A stretch of 64,000 bases of DNA from JANLUX01 sp031409815. Lineage in GTDB: Bacteria > Bacteroidota > Bacteroidia > AKYH767-A > OLB10. Position 1 is the first letter of the stretch. Every line of letters begins with the position of its first letter. Below the pieces are notes generated by a model. That model did no database searches. It saw only the letters and a program-made list of their open reading frames with translations, and had not been told where the DNA came from. The DNA is taken from positions 1 through 64,000 of the forward strand of contig JANNXV010000011.1 of the NCBI GenBank assembly GCA_031409815.1. The letters run 5' to 3'. Shown here piece after piece: positions 42,781-51,621 of this stretch. The position numbers were made by a program, and so were the translations under genes.

Positions 42781-43500
42781 ATGGACACACCACAAAACAG
42801 AAGAACGTTTATTCGCAAGAGTGGGTTAATTGCAATCGGAACATTAGCCGCCTCTCAATTGAGCGCCAATGATTTTGGATTACTAAATGTTGATGCTGCT
42901 ATTTTTACATTGCCACCTTTGCCATACGATTATAATGCTTTGGAGCCGTATATTGATACGCTCACCATGCAGATACATCACGACAAACATCACAAAGTGT
43001 ATGTAGATAAATTGAATGAAGCAATTGCTGCTAGTAAAATAACCGAAACCTCTTTAGAAAAAATGTTTCAGAAAATCAACAGCTATCCTGTCGCTATTCG
43101 AAATCATGGTGGAGGACATTATAACCATTCGATGTTCTGGCAAATAATGACACCCGGTGGAGGAAATGCAAGTGGTGTTATTAACGAAGCAATCATTGCA
43201 ACATTTGGTTCAATGGACGAATTCAAGAAAAAATTTAATGACGCAGCCAAATCGCGTTTTGGTTCGGGATGGGCTTGGTTAATTAAAAACAATAGTGGTA
43301 AGTTGGAAATTTGTTCAACAGCAAATCAAGATAATCCGTTGATGGAAGTTGCGGAAATTAAAGGAACTCCTTTGTTAGGATTAGATGTTTGGGAACATGC
43401 TTATTATTTAAAATATCAGAATTTACGTGCAGATTATATTGCTGCTTTTTGGAATGTGGTGAACTGGAATGAAGTGAATAAACGTTTTGCTGGCAAGTGA
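42781..43500 (+). CDS. Fe/Mn superoxide dismutase with Tat-type leader
   Basis: This metalloenzyme removes superoxide. The metal ligands fall in QIHHDKHHKVYVDKL (His about 66), NHGGGHYNHSMFW and DVWEHAYYLKY (Asp and His). YDYNALEPYIDTLTM and FGSGWAWLI are family-typical. Unlike ordinary cytoplasmic SodA/B, it starts with about 40 extra residues containing NRRTFIRKSGLIAIGTLAAS. This is a twin-Arg pattern and a hydrophobic stretch of a Tat signal, so it probably works outside the cytoplasm. The gene follows the biotin carrier gene by 21 bases and may share its transcript. Confidence 0.92.
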   Translation: MDTPQNRRTFIRKSGLIAIGTLAASQLSANDFGLLNVDAAIFTLPPLPYDYNALEPYIDTLTMQIHHDKHHKVYVDKLNEAIAASKITETSLEKMFQKINSYPVAIRNHGGGHYNHSMFWQIMTPGGGNASGVINEAIIATFGSMDEFKKKFNDAAKSRFGSGWAWLIKNNSGKLEICSTANQDNPLMEVAEIKGTPLLGLDVWEHAYYLKYQNLRADYIAAFWNVVNWNEVNKRFAGK

Positions 43501-43537
43501 AATATTTATCATTAATTAGAAGAATTTTTCTTGCCTG

Positions 43538-44446
43538 ATGGAAAAACGCGAATTGAGCGAACAATTACAACTGGGTAATCGCAAGGCTTTAGCACGATGC
43601 ATTTCGTTGGTCGAAAATGAAGCGGAAGGTTATCATGATTTGCTTTCATCACTTAATATCAATCGATCTATTCCATTAATTGGAGTTACCGGACCTCCCG
43701 GAGCCGGCAAAAGCACATTGCTGAATGCTGTCATCAAAACATTGTTGAATCAAAATGCAATACTGCAAATTGCAGTACTTGCGGTTGACCCCACATCGCC
43801 ATTTACAAAAGGTTCGTTGCTTGGTGATAGGTTACGCATGTCGGAACATTTTAATGATGAGCGGGTTTATATACGATCGCTTGCCACACGCGGTGCTTTA
43901 GGCGGACTGGCAGCAAAAACAGTTGAGATAACCGATGTGCTGCGTGCCGCAAAATTCGATTACATTTTTGTGGAGACTGTGGGTGTTGGGCAATCAGAAG
44001 TGGAGATTGCCTCTTTGGCTGATACAACAATGGTGATTTTGGTTCCCGAAGCAGGTGATGATATACAGGCACTTAAATCAGGCATTATGGAAATTGCCGA
44101 CATTTTTGTGATCAATAAATCGGACCGTGAAGGTGCAAACCACATGATGAAAAACATAACAGCTGCCTTGCACGAAAAACCTGTAAGCAATTGGCAGGTG
44201 CCTGTTTTAAAAACAGTAGCCAATAGAGGAGAAGGCATGGCTGAGCTGATTGATAAAATAATTTCGCATCAAAAAAACAGGCAACCCGAAACCCTTATTG
44301 CAATGATGGCAGAACATGCTTATCGCATCATTCAAAATCAGCGAATGCAAAACATCAGTATTAAAAAATTGGGCGCAGAGTTAAATATTGAAATAGAAAA
44401 GAAAAATTTTAATATTTATCATTTCACAAAAAAATATTATCAATAG
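43538..44446 (+). CDS. meaB: Methylmalonyl-CoA mutase-associated GTPase MeaB
   Basis: This G3E-family GTPase loads and protects the B12 cofactor of methylmalonyl-CoA mutase. Walker A is GVTGPPGAGKSTLLN at about residues 49-63. The conserved AVDPTSPFTKGSLLGDRLRM follows near 87-106, then TRGALGGLAAKT and ETVGVGQSEVEI. VINKSDREGAN is the guanine-specificity NKxD motif. The length of 302 residues fits MeaB rather than ArgK variants with added domains. The partner mutase genes are outside the window; the B12-binding protein at 37948 may belong to it. Confidence 0.94.
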   Translation: MEKRELSEQLQLGNRKALARCISLVENEAEGYHDLLSSLNINRSIPLIGVTGPPGAGKSTLLNAVIKTLLNQNAILQIAVLAVDPTSPFTKGSLLGDRLRMSEHFNDERVYIRSLATRGALGGLAAKTVEITDVLRAAKFDYIFVETVGVGQSEVEIASLADTTMVILVPEAGDDIQALKSGIMEIADIFVINKSDREGANHMMKNITAALHEKPVSNWQVPVLKTVANRGEGMAELIDKIISHQKNRQPETLIAMMAEHAYRIIQNQRMQNISIKKLGAELNIEIEKKNFNIYHFTKKYYQ

Positions 44447-44454
44447 TAATGGCT

Positions 44455-44481
44455 GTCATGCTGAGACAAGTTCAGTATGAC
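44455..44481. repeat. Short imperfect palindrome after meaB
   Basis: GTCATGCTGA (44455-44464) and TCAGTATGAC (44472-44481) form a hairpin with one mismatch. The left arm is the same GTCATGCTGA that caps the palindromes after thrB and thrC, so this looks like a decayed copy. It could terminate the convergent meaB and TPR genes. Confidence 0.5.
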
Positions 44482-44497
44482 GCAAAGTAACCTTTGT

Positions 44498-44983
44498 CTA
44501 CATTCTTTTTTTCATCAAGCATCTTTCAGTTGCTTTTTGATATTTCAAAATATCATCATCGTCTAAAGAATGCATAATGGCTTTTTGAAAATTTTCCAAT
44601 GCATCATCAAATTGTTGCTGGCGTTCGTGCATCAATCCAAAAAGATGGTAGGCTTTGTCTTTATCAATACCGGATGTTTCCAAACCTTTATTGAGCACTG
44701 CCACTTGTTCTGCATACCTTTCCTGCGAAAGCAACAATTCTGCATAATTTAAATAAGTAGCGCTGTAGGCCGGAGTCAATGTCATTGCCTGTTTAAAATA
44801 GGTTTCAGCTATTGCATGATCTTCGAACGAAATAAGGTAAATAATGCCGAGCAATGAATGCGCTTTACCGAAATCGGGATAGCGCGCAATGAGATCGTAG
44901 AGCAAGCTGGCAGCAATACCTGCTTGCCCACCATCCGCTTTTGTACGGGCTTCAAAAAAAAGTTTTTCGGCTTCTATACTCAT
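44498..44983 (-). CDS. Tetratricopeptide repeat protein
   Basis: This soluble protein of 161 residues consists almost wholly of TPR-like helices, for example AHSLLGIIYLISFEDHAIAETYF, split here by Ser-Phe, followed by TYLNYAELLLSQERYAEQ and HLFGLMHERQQQFDDALENF. It has no signal peptide. TPR modules mediate protein contacts and the partner is unknown. The neighbouring meaB gene is convergent and gives no functional hint. Confidence 0.82.
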   Translation of the reverse strand: MSIEAEKLFFEARTKADGGQAGIAASLLYDLIARYPDFGKAHSLLGIIYLISFEDHAIAETYFKQAMTLTPAYSATYLNYAELLLSQERYAEQVAVLNKGLETSGIDKDKAYHLFGLMHERQQQFDDALENFQKAIMHSLDDDDILKYQKATERCLMKKRM

Positions 44984-45082
44984 TTAAATCAATGAACCAC
45001 ACTTCAGTAACGGTGCAATATACAGTTTGAGCAATTTAATAATTATAAATAAGGGCGAAAGGTCAAAATTTTTAAGCGAAAA

Positions 45083-46657
45083 TCAATTCTTCATTTCAGG
45101 GTATTTGCTGTTTTGTGTGAAAAAAAACACGTTAAGAAAAGCAAAGAAGGTAACTCCAGCCTGTGTTTCAAGCGTATCTTCCGTTAACATGGAGAGCAAT
45201 GCAATGAGTAAAAACGAGCTGTAGAGGAAGCTAGGTTTTTTAAGCGAAAGGATTGGAAAAAAAAGGCTAAAAATAAAATAAATGCCCCCGCAAATACCAA
45301 AAGTAACAGCCAAACTTAAATATTGATTGTGAGATTTGAATCGGTTTCCTTTATCCAACTTTGAATCGGTTTCATCATAAGCAACATCAAATGCCTTTTG
45401 CACATCGCCCGTTCCAACGCCAATCAATGGATGTTTGGAGATAATATAGACTGCAGTTTTCCAAAACTCAAATCGCTGTACTACCGAGTGTCCGGATGGA
45501 TTTCCATTGTAATAATACTGGCGATATTCCCAGGCTAGCTGATGCATTCTTGAACCCACATCACTCAAGTTTTGATCCTTAGCATTGGCAATTCCTGTTT
45601 CAATGGCACGAACTTCGGTATTGCTTAATTGATTAACTCCGGCTGCATCGCGTGTAAGATTTTTAGACGCCAGAAAACGAATCAACGTATGATTAATATA
45701 CTGACCCATTTCATCTTTACCAGAGTATAAAAACCGGCTGCGCTTATTCCAGGCGCTGTCTAATTCTTTTTCACACACATAAACCCAAACCAAATTACCG
45801 TTTTCGATATCATGCTTACTCGCATCGTGAACATAAGTATTTCCTAATGCCGTTTTTTGTGGTAGCTGTTGGTAGTTGATAGTTACTTGTTTGATGGAGT
45901 CAACAAAAACGAATTGATAAAATTTAGTGGCACCAATAAATAACATTGCTGTAATCACTACAAAACCAATAACGCCAATCAATCTCGATTGTTTAAACAG
46001 ATAATGGTACAGCATAAGTGTAGCCAAACACATTAATACCGAAAGGCCGGTGAGTGATTCCAACAAAATAAGAAAGCTGATTAAATAGATAATGATTAGT
46101 ATTAAGAGGATTCTGATTTTAGCTGAAGTATATATCCTGAAAAAATAAATGCAACACGTAACAGCCACACAAACCAATAAAGCAAGCCTGATGTGAGAAA
46201 TAAAAATGGAGATGTCGCGAATATCATGCAGTTCTTTGTGAATCAATCCTGCATAGACAGCAATGCTGATGATTGAAGAGGTGATTACAGCTGCAATAAA
46301 TATTTTGAGTACCCAATCAAAATATTTTTTTTCTAATGGATCGGACGAAATAAATAGCAGGGGCAGCAGCAGGAGTGGTAATTTGATTCTCAAATCACGA
46401 AAAGCATAATCGTAATCAGTAGTATAAATTAATCCCAACAGGTGCATTAAATAAACACCGGCAAGCACCCAAAAAACAGGGCTGCGAAAAACAGGTTTTA
46501 ATTTAACAACAATATTTCCGTCTAAAAGCCATGCGCCTAACAAAACAAATTGCGCGATGCTCATTAAAAACATGGAAAGCGGAAGCCCGATGACCAATAA
46601 AAAAATTCCCGACAAATAGATCTGCCGGGAATATTTATTGGTTGAGAATAAATTCAT
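45083..46657 (-). CDS. O-antigen ligase family membrane protein (Wzy_C)
   Basis: This polytopic protein of 524 residues has about ten membrane helices in two groups. A long extracytoplasmic part between them (about residues 255-410) contains the ligase-typical HPLIGVGTGDVQKAFD. The family joins or polymerises lipid-linked glycans at the periplasmic face, as in O-antigen ligases WaaL or polymerases Wzy. Which of the two applies cannot be read from sequence. It precedes nothing related to glycan synthesis nearby. It follows the S41 gene region on the same strand by being downstream of it. Confidence 0.82.
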   Translation of the reverse strand: MNLFSTNKYSRQIYLSGIFLLVIGLPLSMFLMSIAQFVLLGAWLLDGNIVVKLKPVFRSPVFWVLAGVYLMHLLGLIYTTDYDYAFRDLRIKLPLLLLPLLFISSDPLEKKYFDWVLKIFIAAVITSSIISIAVYAGLIHKELHDIRDISIFISHIRLALLVCVAVTCCIYFFRIYTSAKIRILLILIIIYLISFLILLESLTGLSVLMCLATLMLYHYLFKQSRLIGVIGFVVITAMLFIGATKFYQFVFVDSIKQVTINYQQLPQKTALGNTYVHDASKHDIENGNLVWVYVCEKELDSAWNKRSRFLYSGKDEMGQYINHTLIRFLASKNLTRDAAGVNQLSNTEVRAIETGIANAKDQNLSDVGSRMHQLAWEYRQYYYNGNPSGHSVVQRFEFWKTAVYIISKHPLIGVGTGDVQKAFDVAYDETDSKLDKGNRFKSHNQYLSLAVTFGICGGIYFIFSLFFPILSLKKPSFLYSSFLLIALLSMLTEDTLETQAGVTFFAFLNVFFFTQNSKYPEMKN

Positions 46658-46691
46658 TATTTAATTAAATAATTCAATACGATATAGCGTA

Positions 46692-48359
46692 TCAGTTTTT
46701 ATAAGTCCGATTCTTAATGGCCGAAAAAACAGCAGGATCCTTTAGCGCTTTTAAGCCCAACAAAATATCCGGATCATAATCAAAACCATTTTCTATGCGG
46801 CCATTCTGATAATAATAACGGCTCACAATTTCGTTTTCTAACAGTTCTTTGATTTCTTTTTTGTGCGTTTTTAAATCAGCTGTTTTATCATGCAACAGTT
46901 TTTTGTGCAGGTCATCGTAATCTGCTTTAATAGCGTCAAAATATTTTTCCTTCTCGGCATCTTCTTTGAGTTCAATTAATTTTTTCTCGCTTTCGGTTAT
47001 GTAGTCATAATCTTTGTTGCTCAAAAAACTTACAAAATCTTCGTAGCCAGCATCGTCCAATCTAAAAGATTTTGCGGGTGCAATGGTCGGATGCTTTTGA
47101 CGATAAATGGTGGCATAATCAAAAATCAAATATTTACCCACCAGACTTTGTGAAACACTGCTGAAGCTCAGTTGTTCAGTTGCAATATCAGGTGTAATGC
47201 CTCCACCATCAAATACTTTTCGGCCGCCCTTGGTTTTAAATTCATTGATTAATGAATCAGGTACTTTGCCTACACTGCCATCTGCATTACGATGTGTGTA
47301 ATCCAATGCTTGTATGCAACGTCCGCTTGGGATATAATATTTAGCAGTGGTTACTTTTAGTTGCGTGTTGTAAGAAAGCGGGCGTGTGGTTTGCACCAAT
47401 CCTTTTCCAAAAGTGCGTTGACCAATAACAATTCCCCGATCTAAATCCTGTAAACTACCCGAAACAATTTCGGAAGCAGAGGCAGAACCGCTGTTTACCA
47501 AAATCGCTAATGGAACTTGTGTGTCCACTGAATTGTTTAACGCTTTATAAACTTTATCCCACTCCTTTACTTTACCTCGTGTACTCACCACTTCCTGTCC
47601 ACGGTCAATAAAAACGTTTACAATATTTACTGCTTCGTTCAATAGTCCTCCCGGATTGCCACGCAAATCCAGTATGACACCTTCCAGTTTATTTTTTGTT
47701 TTTAAAGCAGTCAATGCTTCTTTTACTTCCGCACCTGCATCATCCGTAAAGCTGCTCAACCGAATGTAACCGGTATGCTCGTCCAACATTCCGTAAAAAG
47801 GAACATTTTTGATTTGAATCTCTTCACGCATAATGGTTTTAGTAATCGGGTTGGCTTCACCCGGACGTTGTATAACAACCGTGAGAGAAGTATTTGGTTG
47901 CCCTTTCAACATCTTGCTCACTTCGTCCGATCGTTTTCCAATCGCTTTCTGTCCGTTTATTTCTTTAATAATATCACCGGCCATTATGCCTGCCTTCTGT
48001 GCAGGAAATCCTTCATAAGGATCGGTAATAATTACGCTATCGCCACGCTGACCAATCAAAGCACCCACACCTCCATACTGACCGGTGGTCATAAAACGAT
48101 AATCGTCAATTTCTGACTCAGGGATAAACTGTGTGTAGGGATCCAGATTTTCGAGCATAGAATCAATTCCTTTGCGCACCAAATCTTCGGGGTCGGTTTT
48201 ATCTACATAATAAATATTTAATTCGCGAAACAGCGTAGTAAATATGTCGATGTTGCGCGATATTTCAAAGTACTCATCACTTGCGGTGAAAGACCATATT
48301 CCAATGGAAGCCACCAATGTGACAACCAACAATTTAATTTTTATTGAAATTTTTTTCAT
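46692..48359 (-). CDS. S41 family C-terminal processing peptidase (CtpA-like)
   Basis: This exported serine protease of 555 residues has an N-terminal signal or anchor (KLLVVTLVASIGIWSFTAS). A PDZ domain lies at about residues 90-175 (GVGALIGQRGDSVIITDP, then GIMAGDIIKEING). The catalytic core contains ILDLRGNPGGLLNEA and the serine in NSGSASASEIVSGSLQD, and the lysine in GQRTFGKGLVQT. The C-terminal about 150 residues are helical, as in tail-specific proteases of Bacteroidota. It probably degrades or trims periplasmic proteins. It follows yidD on the minus strand by 50 bases. Confidence 0.93.
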   Translation of the reverse strand: MKKISIKIKLLVVTLVASIGIWSFTASDEYFEISRNIDIFTTLFRELNIYYVDKTDPEDLVRKGIDSMLENLDPYTQFIPESEIDDYRFMTTGQYGGVGALIGQRGDSVIITDPYEGFPAQKAGIMAGDIIKEINGQKAIGKRSDEVSKMLKGQPNTSLTVVIQRPGEANPITKTIMREEIQIKNVPFYGMLDEHTGYIRLSSFTDDAGAEVKEALTALKTKNKLEGVILDLRGNPGGLLNEAVNIVNVFIDRGQEVVSTRGKVKEWDKVYKALNNSVDTQVPLAILVNSGSASASEIVSGSLQDLDRGIVIGQRTFGKGLVQTTRPLSYNTQLKVTTAKYYIPSGRCIQALDYTHRNADGSVGKVPDSLINEFKTKGGRKVFDGGGITPDIATEQLSFSSVSQSLVGKYLIFDYATIYRQKHPTIAPAKSFRLDDAGYEDFVSFLSNKDYDYITESEKKLIELKEDAEKEKYFDAIKADYDDLHKKLLHDKTADLKTHKKEIKELLENEIVSRYYYQNGRIENGFDYDPDILLGLKALKDPAVFSAIKNRTYKN

Positions 48360-48409
48360 TTTTTTGAATTCGTAATATTCGTAACTGATTCGTTAATTCG
48401 TAACCGAAA

Positions 48410-48631
48410 CTATGGAACAGGATCATAACCATGTCCACCCCAGGGGTTGCACGACAAGAAACGTTTTAAGGTGAGCCACAAACCCTTTGCCGGGCCATGC
48501 TTGCGCAATGCTTCCATGCCATATTCTGCACAAGTAGGAGTGTATCGGCAGGCATTAGGCAGATAAGGCGATATGGCGTATTTGTAAAACCGTACCAATG
48601 CAATTAATAAATTATTCAGTAGCCTGCTCAT
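48410..48631 (-). CDS. yidD: Membrane protein insertion efficiency factor YidD
   Basis: This 73-residue protein aids insertion of membrane proteins by YidC. The family core is ISPYLPNACRYTPTCAEYG, with its three conserved Cys (two here and one in FLSCNPWGGHGYDP). An amphipathic N-terminal helix, LNNLLIALVRFYKYAI, suits a membrane-surface role. It overlaps the rnpA gene by 20 bases, as in the widespread rnpA-yidD arrangement. Confidence 0.95.
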   Translation of the reverse strand: MSRLLNNLLIALVRFYKYAISPYLPNACRYTPTCAEYGMEALRKHGPAKGLWLTLKRFLSCNPWGGHGYDPVP

Positions 48632-49010
48632 GGAAGTTAATTAAACGTTGTAAAAGTAAAATTATTTTCTCTTGTGTTTCTGAGTAAGAGATGAGGTCGT
48701 TTCCATTGTACATAAACATCATTGCCAAACCAATTTGCTTTTTATTGCAGCACTCTAACAAAGTATTTTTATTTAATCGATAACTCTCGCGCATCAACCT
48801 TTTTATTCGGTTGCGTTTTACGGCAGATTTAATTCTGCGGCTCGAAACGGCAAAAGACACTTTAACCGGAAAGTTATTTTCAGGCAGTATTTTAATCCAC
48901 AAAAGTTTAAAGGGAAATTTGTTGAGACTATTACTATCAGCAAAAAGCTGTTCAATCAGCTTAAGGCTTTTTAGCTTTTCAGATTTTGGGAATGAAAAGG
49001 AGCGTTCCAA
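48612..49010 (-). CDS. rnpA: Ribonuclease P protein component
   Basis: This small basic protein binds RNase P RNA in tRNA 5' maturation. The hallmark is AVKRNRIKRLMRESYRLNK, with the RNR motif, and KSEKLKSLKLIEQLF at the start. The frame has no ATG near its beginning. I choose TTG 49010 (giving MERSFSFPKSEKLKS), which suits the family's usual length. TTG 49058 would add 16 residues and overlap hemD by 32 bases. The gene overlaps yidD downstream. rpmH is not next to it here. Confidence 0.92.
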   Translation of the reverse strand: MERSFSFPKSEKLKSLKLIEQLFADSNSLNKFPFKLLWIKILPENNFPVKVSFAVSSRRIKSAVKRNRIKRLMRESYRLNKNTLLECCNKKQIGLAMMFMYNGNDLISYSETQEKIILLLQRLINFHEQATE

Positions 49011-49026
49011 TGCATGTAAATTAAAA

Positions 49027-49770
49027 TTATTTACTATTCTTTTTGAGATAATTCTCAATGGACATGGTCATTGATGGAGCTTCAGGTACCGGAGCCTGAA
49101 TATCCAAACGCAGTCCGGCTTCAAGCACTGCTTGTGAAGTGGTTTGTCCAAAAGCAGCAATCAAAGTAGTGTTCTGTTTAAAGTCAGGAAAATTTTTGAA
49201 AAGAGAAGTGATGCCCGCAGGGCTGAAGAAAACCAGCATATCGTATTTCACATCAGCCAAGTCGCTTAAATCGCTGGCTACTGTTTTATAGATGGTTGCT
49301 TTTGTAAAATTAAAATTGTTTGCAGTAAGCGCATCAGCAATTTCTTGTTTAGCAATATCAGAACAAGGAAGCAAAAACTTTTCCTTTTTATGCTTCTTCA
49401 TCACATCCATCAAATCTTTGATGTTTTGCTTGCCATAAAATATTTTACGCTTACGATAGGTAATGTACTTCTGTAAATAAAATGCGGTAGACTCAGATAT
49501 ACAGAAATATTTTATTTCCTCAATATTGGTTATGCGCATCTCTGTACACATTCTAAAAAAGTGATCAGCAGCATGTCGGCTAGTAAGAATTACGGCATTG
49601 TGTTCAGCCATATTCACCCTTTCTTTTCTAAAAACTCCGGCCGGAATTCCTTCAATATGTATAAAAGCCCTGAAATCAATTTTCAGGTTATACTTCTTTG
49701 AAAGGTCGGTGTAAGGAGATTTTTCGGACTCAGGTTTTGCCTGAGTAATGAGTATCGTTTTTACTTTCAA
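49027..49770 (-). CDS. hemD: Uroporphyrinogen-III synthase
   Basis: This enzyme closes hydroxymethylbilane into uroporphyrinogen III in haem synthesis. The Bacteroidota form begins MKVKTILITQAKPESEKSPY and continues with RKERVNMAEHNAVILTSRHA, IKYFCISESTAFYLQKY and LVFFSPAGITSLFKNFPDF. IAAFGQTTSQAVLEAGLRL near the end is typical. The start is a TTG at 49770, since no ATG fits the conserved N-terminus. It lies directly between DUF4271 and rnpA genes on the minus strand. Confidence 0.9.
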   Translation of the reverse strand: MKVKTILITQAKPESEKSPYTDLSKKYNLKIDFRAFIHIEGIPAGVFRKERVNMAEHNAVILTSRHAADHFFRMCTEMRITNIEEIKYFCISESTAFYLQKYITYRKRKIFYGKQNIKDLMDVMKKHKKEKFLLPCSDIAKQEIADALTANNFNFTKATIYKTVASDLSDLADVKYDMLVFFSPAGITSLFKNFPDFKQNTTLIAAFGQTTSQAVLEAGLRLDIQAPVPEAPSMTMSIENYLKKNSK

Positions 49771-49812
49771 AGGGCTGCTGTGTTTAAAATGGTAATCTTC
49801 AAAACACCCCTT

Positions 49813-50658
49813 TTACAATGTCACCAGTTTGTAAATGATTAACAGAGGGGCTATTTCGAAGCTGCAAATGTATAAAAACAAATAAAAGAGTGAGAAACGC
49901 TGAATGGTTAACCCAATGCCAACTGCCCGTATGAGACGATAAACAAGCAAAGCGGCTAAAACCAAAACAGTGGTAATTACTATTCCATACCGAAATTCGG
50001 CCGGCAGATAAGCAATAAGTATAATGGCCGGAAAGAGTAATAGACCAATTACCATGTTGACCAGAAACACATTGAAAATATAAGTGGCTGCAGGTTTTTC
50101 AACTTTAAAAACTACGCTGAGAAAGCGAAGAAAAATCATTTTAATGGAATAAGCTAATGCAATAAGGAGTGCAAACAAAATAAAACGGTTAAACCCTCCT
50201 GGCAATAGCGGATGGTTCCAGTTCATTACCATGCTTACCTGATAAACAAATAATCCCGAAACAAAATAAGCAATAATTGAGAGTATCAATGAAGCGCGTT
50301 GCAACAAAACGCTTTCATCTCTCACTATTTGATTGGTGGTGGTAAGGCTAAAAAAAGCATTCCACAATTGGGAAAAAATGCGAATAAAAAACACTTTAAA
50401 CCAAGTGAGTAGCACAATCAACCCTAGCAGTACGATGGTAAACCAGTCTAATGTAAAAACATTGAAAGGCTCTGCCCTTCCGGAATGAGGCTTGAGTAAA
50501 TGTTCGGTAAATAATTCGATACGTTGAGGAGCAATCACCACTTCTTCGGTGGTATCCTGGCTTTCCACATCATTAAACCGAAATGGTTTTGAGGAAGTAT
50601 GAACAACACTATCAGATATAATGTTTTGTGTTTGCTGAGCTGCTGCACTTTGTAACAT
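49813..50658 (-). CDS. DUF4271 membrane protein
   Basis: This protein of 281 residues has a Ser/Thr/Gln-rich N-terminus of about 70 residues, then six or seven hydrophobic helices (for example FTIVLLGLIVLLTWFKVFF and ASLILSIIAYFVSGLFVYQ). It belongs to DUF4271, which is regularly found just upstream of hemD in Bacteroidota. No enzymatic motif is seen. The neighbourhood alone hints at a tie to envelope or haem functions, and I do not assign one. Confidence 0.85.
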   Translation of the reverse strand: MLQSAAAQQTQNIISDSVVHTSSKPFRFNDVESQDTTEEVVIAPQRIELFTEHLLKPHSGRAEPFNVFTLDWFTIVLLGLIVLLTWFKVFFIRIFSQLWNAFFSLTTTNQIVRDESVLLQRASLILSIIAYFVSGLFVYQVSMVMNWNHPLLPGGFNRFILFALLIALAYSIKMIFLRFLSVVFKVEKPAATYIFNVFLVNMVIGLLLFPAIILIAYLPAEFRYGIVITTVLVLAALLVYRLIRAVGIGLTIQRFSLFYLFLYICSFEIAPLLIIYKLVTL

Positions 50659-50697
50659 TCGTATTGCTTTTTAAAAATTGCTTATCAAAAATGGAAG

Positions 50698-51615
50698 TTA
50701 AAGTGAGAAGTTTCTGGAAATGTTAAAGCTAAATCGAAAGCCACCTTTTGACCAGGTTTCGGTGGTGAACGGAATAAATTCGCTTTCGATAATACCGGCA
50801 GAATTAGTGAACATAATGCTGAATACATGGCCACCAGTTTCGATTTCGATGCCAGCTCCCAGCGGATTGTAATAGCCAAAATCATTGTCTGGTTTTCTTA
50901 ATGCTGAAAAATTATAAACATAATCGGCAATAAAAGCCAATCCACGGGTAATCTTAACTCTACCTGCAGCACCCAGTGCAAAAATGCCGTTGTCATCTTC
51001 CGGATTTAAAACAAAATTGCGATGAATATAAGTAGGCACTAATTCAAATGAAAATGCGGATGAAAATTTTCTGGCAAGTATAATTTGTGAAACATAAGAT
51101 ATACGCCTGATCTGCTCCCTGGCTTTTGCATTTTCTTCGCCATCTACCGAATAAATACCATTTGGATCTGATTTGGGAGTGTAAATCATACTACCAAAAA
51201 GCGTAATTGATAAAGGGATTTTATTGTCGGTAGTTTGTTGAATCAAACGGTATTTCAACAAACCTTCCAGGTTTTCTTCGCGCTTCGATCGTGAAAACCC
51301 TACAGTTAAATCATCAGTAATCCCGTATTCGAATGCAATTCTAATATCAGACGAAACATCAAAGCCATACAAGTTATGAGAGTTGCCTCCACTGTTTTTA
51401 CCCATTGATCCAAACCGATGTCCTATTCTCACATCAAGTGTTCGTTTATGAACCGTTTCGTTGCTTTGTAAATTAATGATGCGTGTTGTTTTAAAGGTGG
51501 CTTCTACTTTTTGTTTGGGTGGAGGAGCCTCATTTAATAGTTTGCTGATATCGTCTTGTGCGAAAGCATTACTACCGATGAGTATGGATAATACGAGCGT
51601 AAAAGTTTTCTTCAT
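50698..51615 (-). CDS. DUF5777 family outer-membrane beta-barrel protein
   Basis: This exported protein of 305 residues has the signal peptide KKTFTLVLSILIGSNAFAQ. The mature part has the alternating strands of a beta-barrel and ends in FRFSFNISRNFSL, with the C-terminal aromatic-rich strand of outer-membrane proteins. DVRIGHRFGSMGKNSGG and FEYGITDDLTVGFSRSKREE are typical of DUF5777. The following YceI gene begins seven bases upstream on the same strand, so both are in one operon. Cargo or substrate is unknown. Confidence 0.85.
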   Translation of the reverse strand: MKKTFTLVLSILIGSNAFAQDDISKLLNEAPPPKQKVEATFKTTRIINLQSNETVHKRTLDVRIGHRFGSMGKNSGGNSHNLYGFDVSSDIRIAFEYGITDDLTVGFSRSKREENLEGLLKYRLIQQTTDNKIPLSITLFGSMIYTPKSDPNGIYSVDGEENAKAREQIRRISYVSQIILARKFSSAFSFELVPTYIHRNFVLNPEDDNGIFALGAAGRVKITRGLAFIADYVYNFSALRKPDNDFGYYNPLGAGIEIETGGHVFSIMFTNSAGIIESEFIPFTTETWSKGGFRFSFNISRNFSL

Positions 51616-51621
51616 AAAATA

